Assembly: GCA_903827245.1 (NCBI GenBank)
Contig: CAIKHO010000088.1
Location: 1 to 62,549 of the forward strand
DNA from: an uncultured Opitutia bacterium
GTDB taxonomy: Bacteria > Verrucomicrobiota > Verrucomicrobiia > Opitutales > Opitutaceae
Direction: 5' to 3'
Length of the DNA: 62,549 nucleotides
Made by a program: the position numbers and the translations under genes. How positions within the stretch are numbered: position 1 is the first letter of the stretch; every line of letters starts with the position of its first letter. The notes under the pieces are model-generated. The model did not search any database. It was not told where the DNA came from and worked only from the letters and a program-made list of their open reading frames with translations. Shown in pieces: positions 40,961 to 47,969 of this stretch.

Positions 40961-42178
40961 TCAGGGCAGAGCGGCGGCGGCGGCCGTCTGAAAGGCCTGG
41001 TGCATGGGGGAATTGTCCGGGTTGCCCATGCGGTCGCGCTGGAGCATGAGGATGTAAATGACCCCCTTGCCCGGGTCGGCCCAGCTGTTGGTGCCGAAGG
41101 CGCCGCCGTGGCCGAAGGAGTTAGGGGTGAGCATGACATTTGCCTCCATGGCCTTCGGGTCCTCGACGACGCAGAAGCCGATGCCCCAAGGCATGCCGGC
41201 GCGGGCCTTGAGATCGCCGGTCTGCTTACGGGTCATCTCCGCCACGGTGGCGGGCTGGAGGATGCGGTGGCCGTTGAATTCACCATGATTGAGCATCATC
41301 TGGTAAACCTTCACGACATCCTCGGCGGTGGAATAGAGCCCGGCGCCGCCCAGGGGCGGGCGACCGCGGTCCGTGGCGACGGTATTGTACATGTAGCTGA
41401 TGGTCGTCTCCTCCAGTTTCTTGGTCTGCGCGTTGAGAATGTAGCTTTTGGCCAGACGTTTCGCCTGCTCCTCGGTGGGCCAGAAGGTGGTGTTCTTCAT
41501 GCCGAGCGGGTCGAACAACCGCTTCTGCAGGAAGGCATCGTAGGGCAGGCCGCTGACGACCTCGACGACGCGGCCCATGATATCGATGCCGGTGGTTGAA
41601 TATTGCCAGCGGGTGCCGGGCTGGAAGCGGAGGGGCAGTTGCGCGGTCAGCTTGCCGGTCTCGGCGAGGGTCAGGTGCGGGTCCCGTTTGCTCAATTCGC
41701 CGAGGCCGCTCGTGTGAGTGAGCACGTCGCGCAGCGTGATCGGCCGCGCGGCCGGCTGGGGGGCGGCGGCCGGGGTCGCGGGCGCCGCCGGGGCGCCGCG
41801 GCCCTGGGACTCGACGACCATCAGGTGGGCGAATTCCGGGAGATATTTCTCCACCGGGTCGTCGAACTTCAGCTTCCCGTCGTCCACCAGCATCGCGACG
41901 GCGACGGCGGTGATGGGCTTGCTCATCGAGGCGATCCAGAAAAGGTCGTCCGTCTGCATCTTGCGGCCCGTGGCGACATTGGTCGTGCCGACGGCTGCGA
42001 GGTGCAGCACGCGGTCCTTCGTGGCGACGAGCGTCACGATGCCGGAGATCTCGCCCTTGTCCACGAACGCCTGCATCTGCGGCGCGATGGCGGCGAACTT
42101 GTCCTGCGCTGTCGCGAGGGTCGGCAGCAGGAAGGCGAGGGTGAGGAGGGGGAGCCAGGTCAGGCGGCGGGCATTCAT
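40961..42178 (-). CDS. Serine hydrolase, beta-lactamase/class C esterase family
   Basis: A 405-residue secreted protein with signal peptide MNARRLTWLPLLTLAFLLPT. The beta-lactamase-fold motifs are present: S-x-x-K as ASMSKPITAVAVAML, Y-S-x as RWQYSTTGIDIMG and H-x-G as FGHGGAFGTNSWAD. An Ala/Pro-rich insertion (GRGAPAAPATPAAAPQPAAR) interrupts the helical domain near residue 145. These proteins are usually esterases or D-aminopeptidases rather than true beta-lactamases. I start at 42178 to open the signal peptide. It begins 25 bp after the lactonase stop, so the two are probably co-transcribed. Confidence 0.88.
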   Translation of the reverse strand: MNARRLTWLPLLTLAFLLPTLATAQDKFAAIAPQMQAFVDKGEISGIVTLVATKDRVLHLAAVGTTNVATGRKMQTDDLFWIASMSKPITAVAVAMLVDDGKLKFDDPVEKYLPEFAHLMVVESQGRGAPAAPATPAAAPQPAARPITLRDVLTHTSGLGELSKRDPHLTLAETGKLTAQLPLRFQPGTRWQYSTTGIDIMGRVVEVVSGLPYDAFLQKRLFDPLGMKNTTFWPTEEQAKRLAKSYILNAQTKKLEETTISYMYNTVATDRGRPPLGGAGLYSTAEDVVKVYQMMLNHGEFNGHRILQPATVAEMTRKQTGDLKARAGMPWGIGFCVVEDPKAMEANVMLTPNSFGHGGAFGTNSWADPGKGVIYILMLQRDRMGNPDNSPMHQAFQTAAAAALP

Positions 42179-42203
42179 TGGTGGGGGTGGTCGGGATTTG
42201 ATA

Positions 42204-43331
42204 TCAGCGGACGGGGAGAAAACGTTCACAGAAAGGATAGGGCACGGCGACGGGATCGCCGACCTGGGTCAGGCGGCCAGTGGCTTCGTCGACGCGGAAT
42301 ACGACGGCGTTGTTGCTGTCATGGTTGGTGCAGATGATCCAGCGGGACGTGGGATCGAAGGCGAAGTTGCGCGGCGTCTTGCCCTGCGTCGGGATATGTT
42401 GGACGAGCGTGAGCCGGCCGGATTCCTGGTCGATCGCGAAGACGGCGAGGCTGTCGTGGCCGCGGTTCGAGCCGTAGAGGAAGCGCCCATTGGGGTGAAT
42501 TTCCATCTCGGCACAGGCACTGGTGCCCTTGAAGTCCGCGGGCAGCGTGGAGATGGTCTGGAACTCGGTCAACGTGCCCTTGGCCGCATCCCAGTTGAAG
42601 GCGATCACGGTGCAGCCGATCTCGTTGATCAGGTAGACCCATTTGCCGTTGGGATGGAATTTGACGTGTCGCGCACCGGAGCCGGGGGCGACGGTCACAA
42701 AGGCCGGGCTGTGTGGCGTGAGGGAGCCGTCCTTCTCGTCGAAGCGGTAGACAAACACCTTGTCCACGCCGAGGTCGGCCACGAGGGCGAAGCGATTCGA
42801 CGGGTCGACGACGATGGAGTGGGCGTAGGCATGCGTCTGCCGCTGCGGATTCGGGCCGCTGCCCGTGTGCTGCCTGAAGGCGGTCCAGTCGCCGAGGCGG
42901 CCGTCGGGCTGCAGGGCGAAGACGGCGATGTTGCCGCCCGCGTAGTTGGCGGCCAGCGCGTAACGGCCGGTGTGGTCGAGGCTGAGGTAGCTCGTGTCGC
43001 CGCCACCTGCGAGCTCGCGGTTCAGGAAGGTGAGGCCGCCCGTGTGCGGGTTGATCCCGTAAGCCGCCACCCCGCCCGGGTCACCGGAATTGCAGGTGTA
43101 GAGATGGCGGCCGTCGGGGTGGATCACGAAATACGCGGGCGCCCGGGCCTCGAGGAGGAACTGGGGTTTGGTCAGCACGCCGGTGTCGGTGTCGAAATGC
43201 GCGAGCGAAAACCCGATGCCGGGCCCCGCCCGGTGCGAGCCGAAGTAAACGAACATGTCCGCCCCGGCGGCCGGCTGCGCGGCGAGGGCGAGAGCGGCTA
43301 AGGCCGCAAAAAAACGATGCGGGGAGGGCAT
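42204..43331 (-). CDS. Lactonase family protein (6-phosphogluconolactonase/YbhE-like seven-bladed propeller), secreted
   Basis: A 375-residue protein with signal peptide MPSPHRFFAALAALALAAQP. The propeller repeats are visible as recurrent HPDGRHLYTCNSGD, DHTGRYALAANYAGGNIAVF, DPSNRFALVADLGVDKVFVY, HPNGKWVYLINEIGCTVIAF, HPNGRFLYGSNRGHDSLAVF and TPRNFAFDPTSRWIICTNHD segments. Cytoplasmic Pgl enzymes of this family open 6-phosphogluconolactone. A signal peptide argues for a periplasmic substrate, such as an aldonolactone made by a sugar dehydrogenase. It is followed at 25 bp by the serine hydrolase and preceded by a cupin gene in the same direction. Confidence 0.9.
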   Translation of the reverse strand: MPSPHRFFAALAALALAAQPAAGADMFVYFGSHRAGPGIGFSLAHFDTDTGVLTKPQFLLEARAPAYFVIHPDGRHLYTCNSGDPGGVAAYGINPHTGGLTFLNRELAGGGDTSYLSLDHTGRYALAANYAGGNIAVFALQPDGRLGDWTAFRQHTGSGPNPQRQTHAYAHSIVVDPSNRFALVADLGVDKVFVYRFDEKDGSLTPHSPAFVTVAPGSGARHVKFHPNGKWVYLINEIGCTVIAFNWDAAKGTLTEFQTISTLPADFKGTSACAEMEIHPNGRFLYGSNRGHDSLAVFAIDQESGRLTLVQHIPTQGKTPRNFAFDPTSRWIICTNHDSNNAVVFRVDEATGRLTQVGDPVAVPYPFCERFLPVR

Positions 43332-43415
43332 GGGGGAATCGGATTGGTGCCGCGAAACGGCGGGGCGGGATAACGGGGTAACGAAAAGAGCCGGATGGCG
43401 CCGATCGGGGCGGAT

Positions 43416-43763
43416 TCAGCCGGCGGGGATTTCCGGCACGCGGATCACGGCGTACTTGATCGGGGTTGACCCGGAATTACGCAGGCCGTGCATGACATGC
43501 TCGGGACAGAACAGGGCGCTCATGGCCTGCATCGGGTGCTTTTCATCGCCGATGGTGGCCTCGCCCTGGCCCTCGAACAGGAAGATGATTTCCTCCCCGG
43601 CGTGCTGGTGCGGCGGGTGGGCGGCCTCGCCGGGATTGATCACCGAGACATGCAGCCGCAACTGGTGCGCGCCGCACGCTTCGCCGACAAACGGCAGCAT
43701 GTAACCCCGGTCGTGCCGCTGGGCGGCGCCTTCATTCCACGGGATGATGCAGGGGTGGGGCAT
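43416..43763 (-). CDS. Cupin domain-containing protein
   Basis: A 115-residue single-domain cupin. Motif 1 is HPPHQHAGEEIIFLFEGQGE, with the two His and the Glu that normally bind a metal, and motif 2 is LFCPEHVMHGLRNSGSTP, with the later His. There is no signal peptide. Single cupins of this kind serve as sugar isomerases, dioxygenases or ligand-binding regulators, and nothing here decides between them. It precedes the lactonase and serine hydrolase genes on the same strand (84 bp gap) and may belong to their operon. Confidence 0.88.
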   Translation of the reverse strand: MPHPCIIPWNEGAAQRHDRGYMLPFVGEACGAHQLRLHVSVINPGEAAHPPHQHAGEEIIFLFEGQGEATIGDEKHPMQAMSALFCPEHVMHGLRNSGSTPIKYAVIRVPEIPAG

Positions 43764-43827
43764 GGGAACACCAGCATACTAAGCCCCGGGAAAAGTCGAG
43801 TTCTGGCCTTGGCGGGAGACGGAATGA

Positions 43828-44025
43828 TTTCACGCAGAGCCGCAGGGGGCGCAGACAGAGCAATACATCCCTTTGCCGATGATTGGAGGTAGGAGCGGCT
43901 TCACGCCGCGAGCTTCGCTTTGTGGGCCTAAATATCGCGGCATAAAGCCGCTCCTGCATTTCCAAACTGATCCATCGCCCCATCCCTCGTTCTTCCGCTC
44001 CGCGCCTTTGTGTCTCCGCGCGAAA
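43828..44025. repeat. Family K palindrome with a family A BIME nested inside
   Basis: The outer arms are TTTCACGCAGAGCCGCAGGG and CCTTTGTGTCTCCGCGCGAA plus A. In the middle, directly after GCCGATGATTGGAG, sits the element at 43889-43957. The related K element at 53517-53689 has the same GCCGATGATTG centre without that inner BIME. Confidence 0.75.
43889..43957. repeat. BIME of GTAG-foot REP, family A
   Basis: The left REP is GTAG-GA-GCGGC-TTCAC-GCCGC. The right REP on the minus strand is GCAG-GA-GCGGC-TTTAT-GCCGC. It is nested in the larger K palindrome. Confidence 0.9.
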
Positions 44026-44122
44026 CAGGTTTGGAAGGAAGAAATCGACTTTGGGCGCGGAAACAGGAAAACCATTGCCCCGCCCGTGCGTTATTCCACC
44101 ACGGGCTATCCTCCCAACCCCT

Positions 44123-44545
44123 ATGAAATCCCCCCGTCTCGGTTTCGCGGCGCTCTTCGCCGCCTGTTTCATGTCCGTCGCCGCCTTCGCGGCCGATCCC
44201 TCCGGCAGCTGGAAGTGGACGGTCGAGTTCAACGGCCAGTCGTTCGACTCGGCGGCCAAGATCGAGGTGAAGGACGGCAAGCTCACCGGCACACTGACCA
44301 GCCCGATGGGCGAGATTCCGATCACCGACGGGACGTTCAAGGACGGCGTGGTGGTCTTCACCCTCACGCGGGAGCGCGACGGCAACAAATTTGTCATCAA
44401 GTACCAGGGCAAGGTGGACGGCGATACCATCACCGGCAGCATCGATTTCCCCGGCTTCAACGGCGGAGAGCCCATGAAGATGGATTGGAAGGCGTCGCGC
44501 ATGAAAGAGGAGAAGAAGGCGGACGAGCCTGCGAAATCCAAATAA
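44123..44545 (+). CDS. Small secreted beta-rich protein, paralogue 1 of 3 (WKW family)
   Basis: A 140-residue protein with signal peptide MKSPRLGFAALFAACFMSVA cleaved near AFAA|DPS. The mature part starts DPSGSWKWTVEFNGQSFDSA, continues KIEVKDGKLTGTLTS and has FVIKYQGKVDGDTITGSIDF. These patterns, in the same order, recur in the genes at 45425 and 46197. Alternating strands and a length of about 115 residues suggest a small beta-barrel or sandwich. The C-terminus is Lys/Glu-rich (MKEEKKADEPAKSK). The SGNH hydrolase gene follows 42 bp later. Function is unknown. Confidence 0.82.
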   Translation: MKSPRLGFAALFAACFMSVAAFAADPSGSWKWTVEFNGQSFDSAAKIEVKDGKLTGTLTSPMGEIPITDGTFKDGVVVFTLTRERDGNKFVIKYQGKVDGDTITGSIDFPGFNGGEPMKMDWKASRMKEEKKADEPAKSK

Positions 44546-44587
44546 GCCGGGCCGCCCTCGGCCCTTGGCCTGAAACCAATTGATCCC

Positions 44588-45328
44588 GTGAAAATTACCA
44601 CCCGTTCGTTCCTTCGCCCCGTTTTTCTGGGCATCGCGATTTTTGCCACTGCAGTCTGCTCCGTCGCGGCCAACACCGCCATCGAGCCCGTGCCGCGCGG
44701 CGGCTCTCCGGCCCAGATGCACAAGGATTTCGTCGCGCTCGCCCAAAAGGGTGGCATCGACGTGCTGTTCCTCGGCGATTCCATCACCGATTTCTGGCGC
44801 AACCGCGGCAAGGCCGTCTGGGACAAATACTACGGCTCGATGAACGCCGCCAATTTCGGCATCAGCGCCGACCGCACCCAGCACGTGCTGTGGCGGCTGA
44901 ATAACGGCGAGGTCGACGGCATCAAACCCAAGGTCGTCGTTCTTTTGATCGGCACCAACAACACTGGCGTCGAGACCAACGGGTCTCCGCGCAATACGAC
45001 CGAGGAGGCCATCGAAGGCGTCAGCAAGGTCGTCCAGACGCTTCGGACCAAACTGCCGGAAACAAAAATTCTTCTGTTGGGGGTCTTTCCGCGGGCGGAC
45101 CCTAAGGGCCCGCCGCCCGGCTCAACTCAAATCAAGGACGTCAACGCAGGGTTGGCGAAGCTCGACGACGGAAAATTCATCCGGTTTCTCGACATCGGCC
45201 CGAAATTCCTGCAGCCCGACGGCACGTTCTCCAAGGAGATCATGCCCGATCTGCTGCATCCGAGCGAAAAGGGATACGAGATCTGGGCCGCGGCGATCAA
45301 GCAGCCGCTCGCCGACCTCCTTAAATAG
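44588..45328 (+). CDS. SGNH/GDSL hydrolase, PAF-acetylhydrolase-like, secreted
   Basis: A 246-residue esterase with signal peptide KITTRSFLRPVFLGIAIFAT and cleavage near SVAA|NTA. Block I is VLFLGDSITDFWRN (nucleophile Ser in GDSI), block III is VVVLLIGTNNTGVET and block V is PDLLHPSEKGYEIWA (Asp and His). The Gly of block II lies in MNAANFGISADRTQ. The closest named group is the platelet-activating-factor acetylhydrolase IB beta/gamma type, which in Bacteroidetes and Verrucomicrobia is mostly carbohydrate deacetylase. It starts 42 bp after the small secreted gene and probably shares its transcript. Confidence 0.9.
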   Translation: MKITTRSFLRPVFLGIAIFATAVCSVAANTAIEPVPRGGSPAQMHKDFVALAQKGGIDVLFLGDSITDFWRNRGKAVWDKYYGSMNAANFGISADRTQHVLWRLNNGEVDGIKPKVVVLLIGTNNTGVETNGSPRNTTEEAIEGVSKVVQTLRTKLPETKILLLGVFPRADPKGPPPGSTQIKDVNAGLAKLDDGKFIRFLDIGPKFLQPDGTFSKEIMPDLLHPSEKGYEIWAAAIKQPLADLLK

Positions 45329-45385
45329 GCCGCCCGGCCCCACAAAATGCTGGAACAACCAGGGGCCGCGGTGTACCGTGCGCGT

Positions 45386-45405
45386 GCGTACTATTCTTTG
45401 TACGC
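45386..45405. promoter_or_regulatory. Short palindrome upstream of small secreted protein 2
   Basis: GCGTAC and GTACGC flank TATTCTTT, 20 bp before the ATG at 45425. It could be a regulator site, part of the promoter or the foot of a leader hairpin. I cannot decide from the sequence. Confidence 0.4.
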
Positions 45406-45424
45406 TTAACCCCCAAATAAATAT

Positions 45425-45838
45425 ATGAAAGCACTCCGTATCATCGCCGCGGCCTTGGTTGCCGCTTGTGTCATCACCGCCTCGGCTGTCGCCGCGGACA
45501 TCACCGGCAGTTGGAAATGGTCCCAGCAGGGCCGCAACGGCGCCCAGGACTACACGGCCAAATTCGCCCTCAAGGACGGCAAGCTCACCGGCAGCGTGAT
45601 GGTGCCCGGCTTTGGCGGCGGCGAAGCGACGTCCGTCGACATCACCGATGCGTCCTTTGCCGACGGCAACGTCGCGTTCTCGCTTGTGCGCGAATTCAAC
45701 GGCAACAAGATTGTCACGAAATTCACCGGCAAGTTTGACGGCGACAGCATCAAGGGCTCGTTCGAGCGCCCGGGTCGTGACGGTGGGGCTCCGACGAAGA
45801 GCGACTGGAACGCCTCCCGCGCCGACAAGAAGATGTAA
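45425..45838 (+). CDS. Small secreted beta-rich protein, paralogue 2 of 3 (WKW family)
   Basis: A 137-residue protein with signal peptide MKALRIIAAALVAACVITAS and mature start ADITGSWKWSQQGRNGAQDY. It shares FALKDGKLTGSVMVPGFGGG, DASFADGNVAFSLVREFNGN and KFTGKFDGDSIKGSFERPG with its paralogues. In this copy and the third, the segment between the second and third strands is Gly-rich. It ends with a short basic tail. It has its own leader (45329-45424) and its own terminator, so it is probably transcribed singly. Function is unknown. Confidence 0.82.
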   Translation: MKALRIIAAALVAACVITASAVAADITGSWKWSQQGRNGAQDYTAKFALKDGKLTGSVMVPGFGGGEATSVDITDASFADGNVAFSLVREFNGNKIVTKFTGKFDGDSIKGSFERPGRDGGAPTKSDWNASRADKKM

Positions 45839-46196
45839 GCCGCGCCCGCGATTGCGCGGGTCGGTTACTGGCCTTCCAAGCGCCGGGTAAACCGGCCGAA
45901 ATTTCAAGTCCCGCCCCTTTTACGGGGCGGGATTTTTTTGGATATATCGATGTGCAGCAACATTTTGACGGCGGACATTCCGGCGTGGGATGGGTGCGAG
46001 AGCGGCAGGATTGGCTGCGCTGCAATGGCAGGCGGCCCTACGGTTGGATCTCCATGCTCCAGGTTGGGCCGCTGCTTCTCGATCCGTTTTATGGCGCAGC
46101 CGGTTCTTAAAGCGGCTTTCCGCCCGGCATCGCATTATTTTGTGAAACCAATGCCTTTGTGAGGCGTCTTGCCTGTTTCCTTACCCCCTCCAACAC
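45839..46196. other. Intergenic region between small secreted proteins 2 and 3
   Basis: This 358 bp gap contains the terminator at 45909-45939. After it I see no repeat, RNA or coding signal up to the leader of the gene at 46197. Confidence 0.6.
45909..45939 (+). terminator. Rho-independent terminator after small secreted protein 2
   Basis: The stem CCCGCCCC / GGGGCGGG with loop TTTTAC is followed by A and seven T. It lies about 70 bp after the stop at 45838. Confidence 0.92.
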
Positions 46197-46607
46197 ATGA
46201 AATCACTACGTCTCGTTCTCACGGCTTTCGCCGCTGTTTGCATGATCTCGGCTGCGGCCTTCGCAGCTGATCCCTCCGGCACCTGGAAATGGTCCCAGCC
46301 GGGCCGCCAAGGTGGCACCCCCACCGAAAGCACCGCCAAGCTCTCCTTCAAGGATGGCAAGCTCACTGGGAGCGTTACCTCGCCCGGCCGTGGCGGTGGC
46401 GACCCGGTCTCGATCGACATCTCCGATGCCACCTTCGCGGATGGCACCGTGACTTTCTCGACCGTCCAAGAGTTCAATGGCAACAAACGCGTGAGCAAGT
46501 ACACCGGCAAGCTTGATGGCGACACCATCACCGGCACCGTGCTGGCCCCCGGCCGCGGCGGCGCCGAGCCCATGCCCCGTGAGTGGGTGGCCAAGCTGGC
46601 CAAGTAA
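46197..46607 (+). CDS. Small secreted beta-rich protein, paralogue 3 of 3 (WKW family)
   Basis: A 136-residue protein with signal peptide MKSLRLVLTAFAAVCMISAA and mature start ADPSGTWKWSQPGRQGGTPT. It shares SFKDGKLTGSVTSPGRGGGD, DATFADGTVTFSTVQEFNGN and KYTGKLDGDTITGTVLAPGR with the other two. Its beginning is closest to paralogue 1 (AADPSG) while its middle is closest to paralogue 2. It ends right after the last strand with no charged tail. A terminator follows within 30 bp. Function is unknown. Confidence 0.82.
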   Translation: MKSLRLVLTAFAAVCMISAAAFAADPSGTWKWSQPGRQGGTPTESTAKLSFKDGKLTGSVTSPGRGGGDPVSIDISDATFADGTVTFSTVQEFNGNKRVSKYTGKLDGDTITGTVLAPGRGGAEPMPREWVAKLAK

Positions 46608-46634
46608 TTCCGCTCTTTAAGAGCATTCCTTTCG

Positions 46635-46663
46635 AGGAGGCCCGATTTCGGGCCTCCTTTTTT
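46635..46663 (+). terminator. Rho-independent terminator after small secreted protein 3
   Basis: The stem GGAGGCCCGA / TCGGGCCTCC with loop TT is followed by TTTTTTG. It ends about 56 bp after the stop codon. Confidence 0.92.
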
Positions 46664-46732
46664 GTGTCCAATCGGCTTCAATCGACGCATCGCTCGTCCC
46701 ACCTTGAAAATCGACGCGCCCACTTGCTCGTT

Positions 46733-46770
46733 GTAGGGGTGTCGCTTGAGGACACTCGGGCTTGCCCGCC
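46733..46770. repeat. Single GTAG-foot REP, family B-like
   Basis: It reads GTAGGGGTGTCGCTTGAGGA plus CAC, a GTAG foot and a hairpin with arms GTGTC / GGACAC. No inverted partner is found downstream. Confidence 0.75.
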
Positions 46771-47007
46771 TCCGGAAGGTGCGGTCAAGCCGCGCTCTCC
46801 CGCGGGAAATCGCCTTCAAGCAAGACTGTCTGCCGGGTACCCTTGCCGAGGTACGTTTTCAAATTCTCCCATTGGCTTGGTGGAGGCGCGACGTCCCCGT
46901 CGCGTCGGACGGCGACCCTCCTTCGCCCGGGCTATGGCGGGCAGGCCGGGAGGTCGCCGCCCCAACCGGCCTCATTGTCAGCTTTCCTCCTCGCGGTCAC
47001 ATCTGCC

Positions 47008-47667
47008 TCATTTCGCCGGCGGCTTCCCAAAATGCGCGGCATGGGCCGCGTAGGCCGCTGTGTCGGACAGCATCGCATCGATGGTCACGGCAAGAGGCCC
47101 AACGCCCACGAGGCCGGAGAACACGGCTTTGTCGCCGATCGCATCGCCCAGGACAAAGGCGGGGCGCTGTGAAATCCGGTGATCGTGGAACTCCGCCGTG
47201 CTCGTCACGACGCGGGCCAGGACTTCGGGCGACTCGGCCCGGGCGCGAAGTTTCTTCGCGTTGAGCTTCCCCGCCTTCGCCGCGAGGGCGACGGCTTCGT
47301 CCATGTCGCCGATCTTCCGTCCTTCCCGCAGCGCGCCATGCGAGAGGGCGAGACGCAACTCATCGCCGGTGAAGCCGAAGTCCTTGCCGGCCTCGGCCAC
47401 CAGATTGGGCGCGTGGTAGATGCCCTTGCGCGCGGGCTCGAACCAGCCCGAGTCCAGCTTGAAGGGCGAATGCATCACGGTGCCACCGCTGCGTCGGTAA
47501 AACCAGTCGCACTGGGAGCGCGACACCGGGAAATCGCCGGGGCTCATCAGGGCGATCTTCCATTCGAACTCCACCCGCCCGGCATAACGGGTTTTCAATT
47601 CCGCCCAGGCCGGCTCCGCCCAGGAACACCATGACGACAGGATCTCGAGGTAATAGGTGACTTTCAT
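47008..47667 (-). CDS. DsbA family oxidoreductase (thioredoxin fold)
   Basis: A 219-residue protein with the DsbA/2-hydroxychromene-2-carboxylate isomerase layout: first strand and active-site turn MKVTYYLEILSSWCSWAEPA, a helical insertion in the middle, and a C-terminal thioredoxin part containing the cis-Pro region HRISQRPAFVLGDAIGDKAV followed by FSGLVGVGPL. The redox motif is not CxxC: only one Cys is present, in SSWCSWAEP, so disulphide exchange would have to be monothiol, or the protein is a GST-kappa-like isomerase. No signal peptide is present. I placed the start at 47667, where the first strand begins. Confidence 0.82.
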   Translation of the reverse strand: MKVTYYLEILSSWCSWAEPAWAELKTRYAGRVEFEWKIALMSPGDFPVSRSQCDWFYRRSGGTVMHSPFKLDSGWFEPARKGIYHAPNLVAEAGKDFGFTGDELRLALSHGALREGRKIGDMDEAVALAAKAGKLNAKKLRARAESPEVLARVVTSTAEFHDHRISQRPAFVLGDAIGDKAVFSGLVGVGPLAVTIDAMLSDTAAYAAHAAHFGKPPAK

Positions 47668-47733
47668 CGGGAAAAGCGCAGCGCGCCGCCCGCAGGGCGT
47701 CAACGCGTGAAGTGTGCCGGAGTCATCAGCTGG

Positions 47734-47760
47734 GTAGTGTCAACGATTAGTTGACACTAC
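47734..47760. repeat. Perfect GTAG/CTAC palindrome
   Basis: GTAGTGTCAAC, GATTA, GTTGACACTAC: 11 bp arms and a 5 nt loop, with no T-run. It lies 67 bp upstream of the DsbA-like gene (minus strand). It could be an operator or a minimal REP-like hairpin. Confidence 0.75.
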
Positions 47761-47825
47761 ATGTCACCGGACAATGACGTGGGCTGAGCCTAGCTCGGAT
47801 GGGACGTGTTGAGATCTTCCCGTTC

Positions 47826-47880
47826 GAAGTCCCGGCTTCAGCCGGAATCCGAAAAACCTTCCGGGTGAAGCCGGGACTAC
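47826..47880. repeat. BIME of GTAG-foot REP, family H (GTAGTCCCGGCTTCA)
   Basis: The left half is GAAGTCCCGGCTTCAGCCGG, a diverged foot with hairpin CCGGC-TTCA-GCCGG. The right half on the minus strand is GTAGTCCCGGCTTCACCCGG. Confidence 0.85.
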
Positions 47881-47969
47881 GAACGCAAAGCCTGCCGGCA
47901 CCAGAATTTCCCACGCGTCGGGGTTGCGCCGTCATCAGCGCTTTGGCGAGCGGGCCGTCCGTCGCACTG

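Larger units (their letters stand above)
43764..44122. other. Intergenic region between divergent cupin and small secreted protein genes
   Basis: This 359 bp gap is largely filled by the nested palindrome at 43828-44025. Promoters of the two divergent genes should lie in the remaining flanks, but I see no clear hexamers. Confidence 0.6.
46608..47007. other. Intergenic region with terminator and degenerate REPs
   Basis: This 400 bp gap holds the terminator at 46635-46663, a single GTAG REP at 46733, a hairpin of GCGCGACG..CGTCGCG type near 46881-46905 and a hairpin with GGCCGG/CCGGCC ends at 46944-46971. No gene is visible. Confidence 0.6.
47668..47969. other. Intergenic region between DsbA-like and AsmA-like genes
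   Basis: This 302 bp gap contains the perfect palindrome at 47734-47760 and the REP pair at 47826-47880. Nothing else is evident. Confidence 0.6.
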
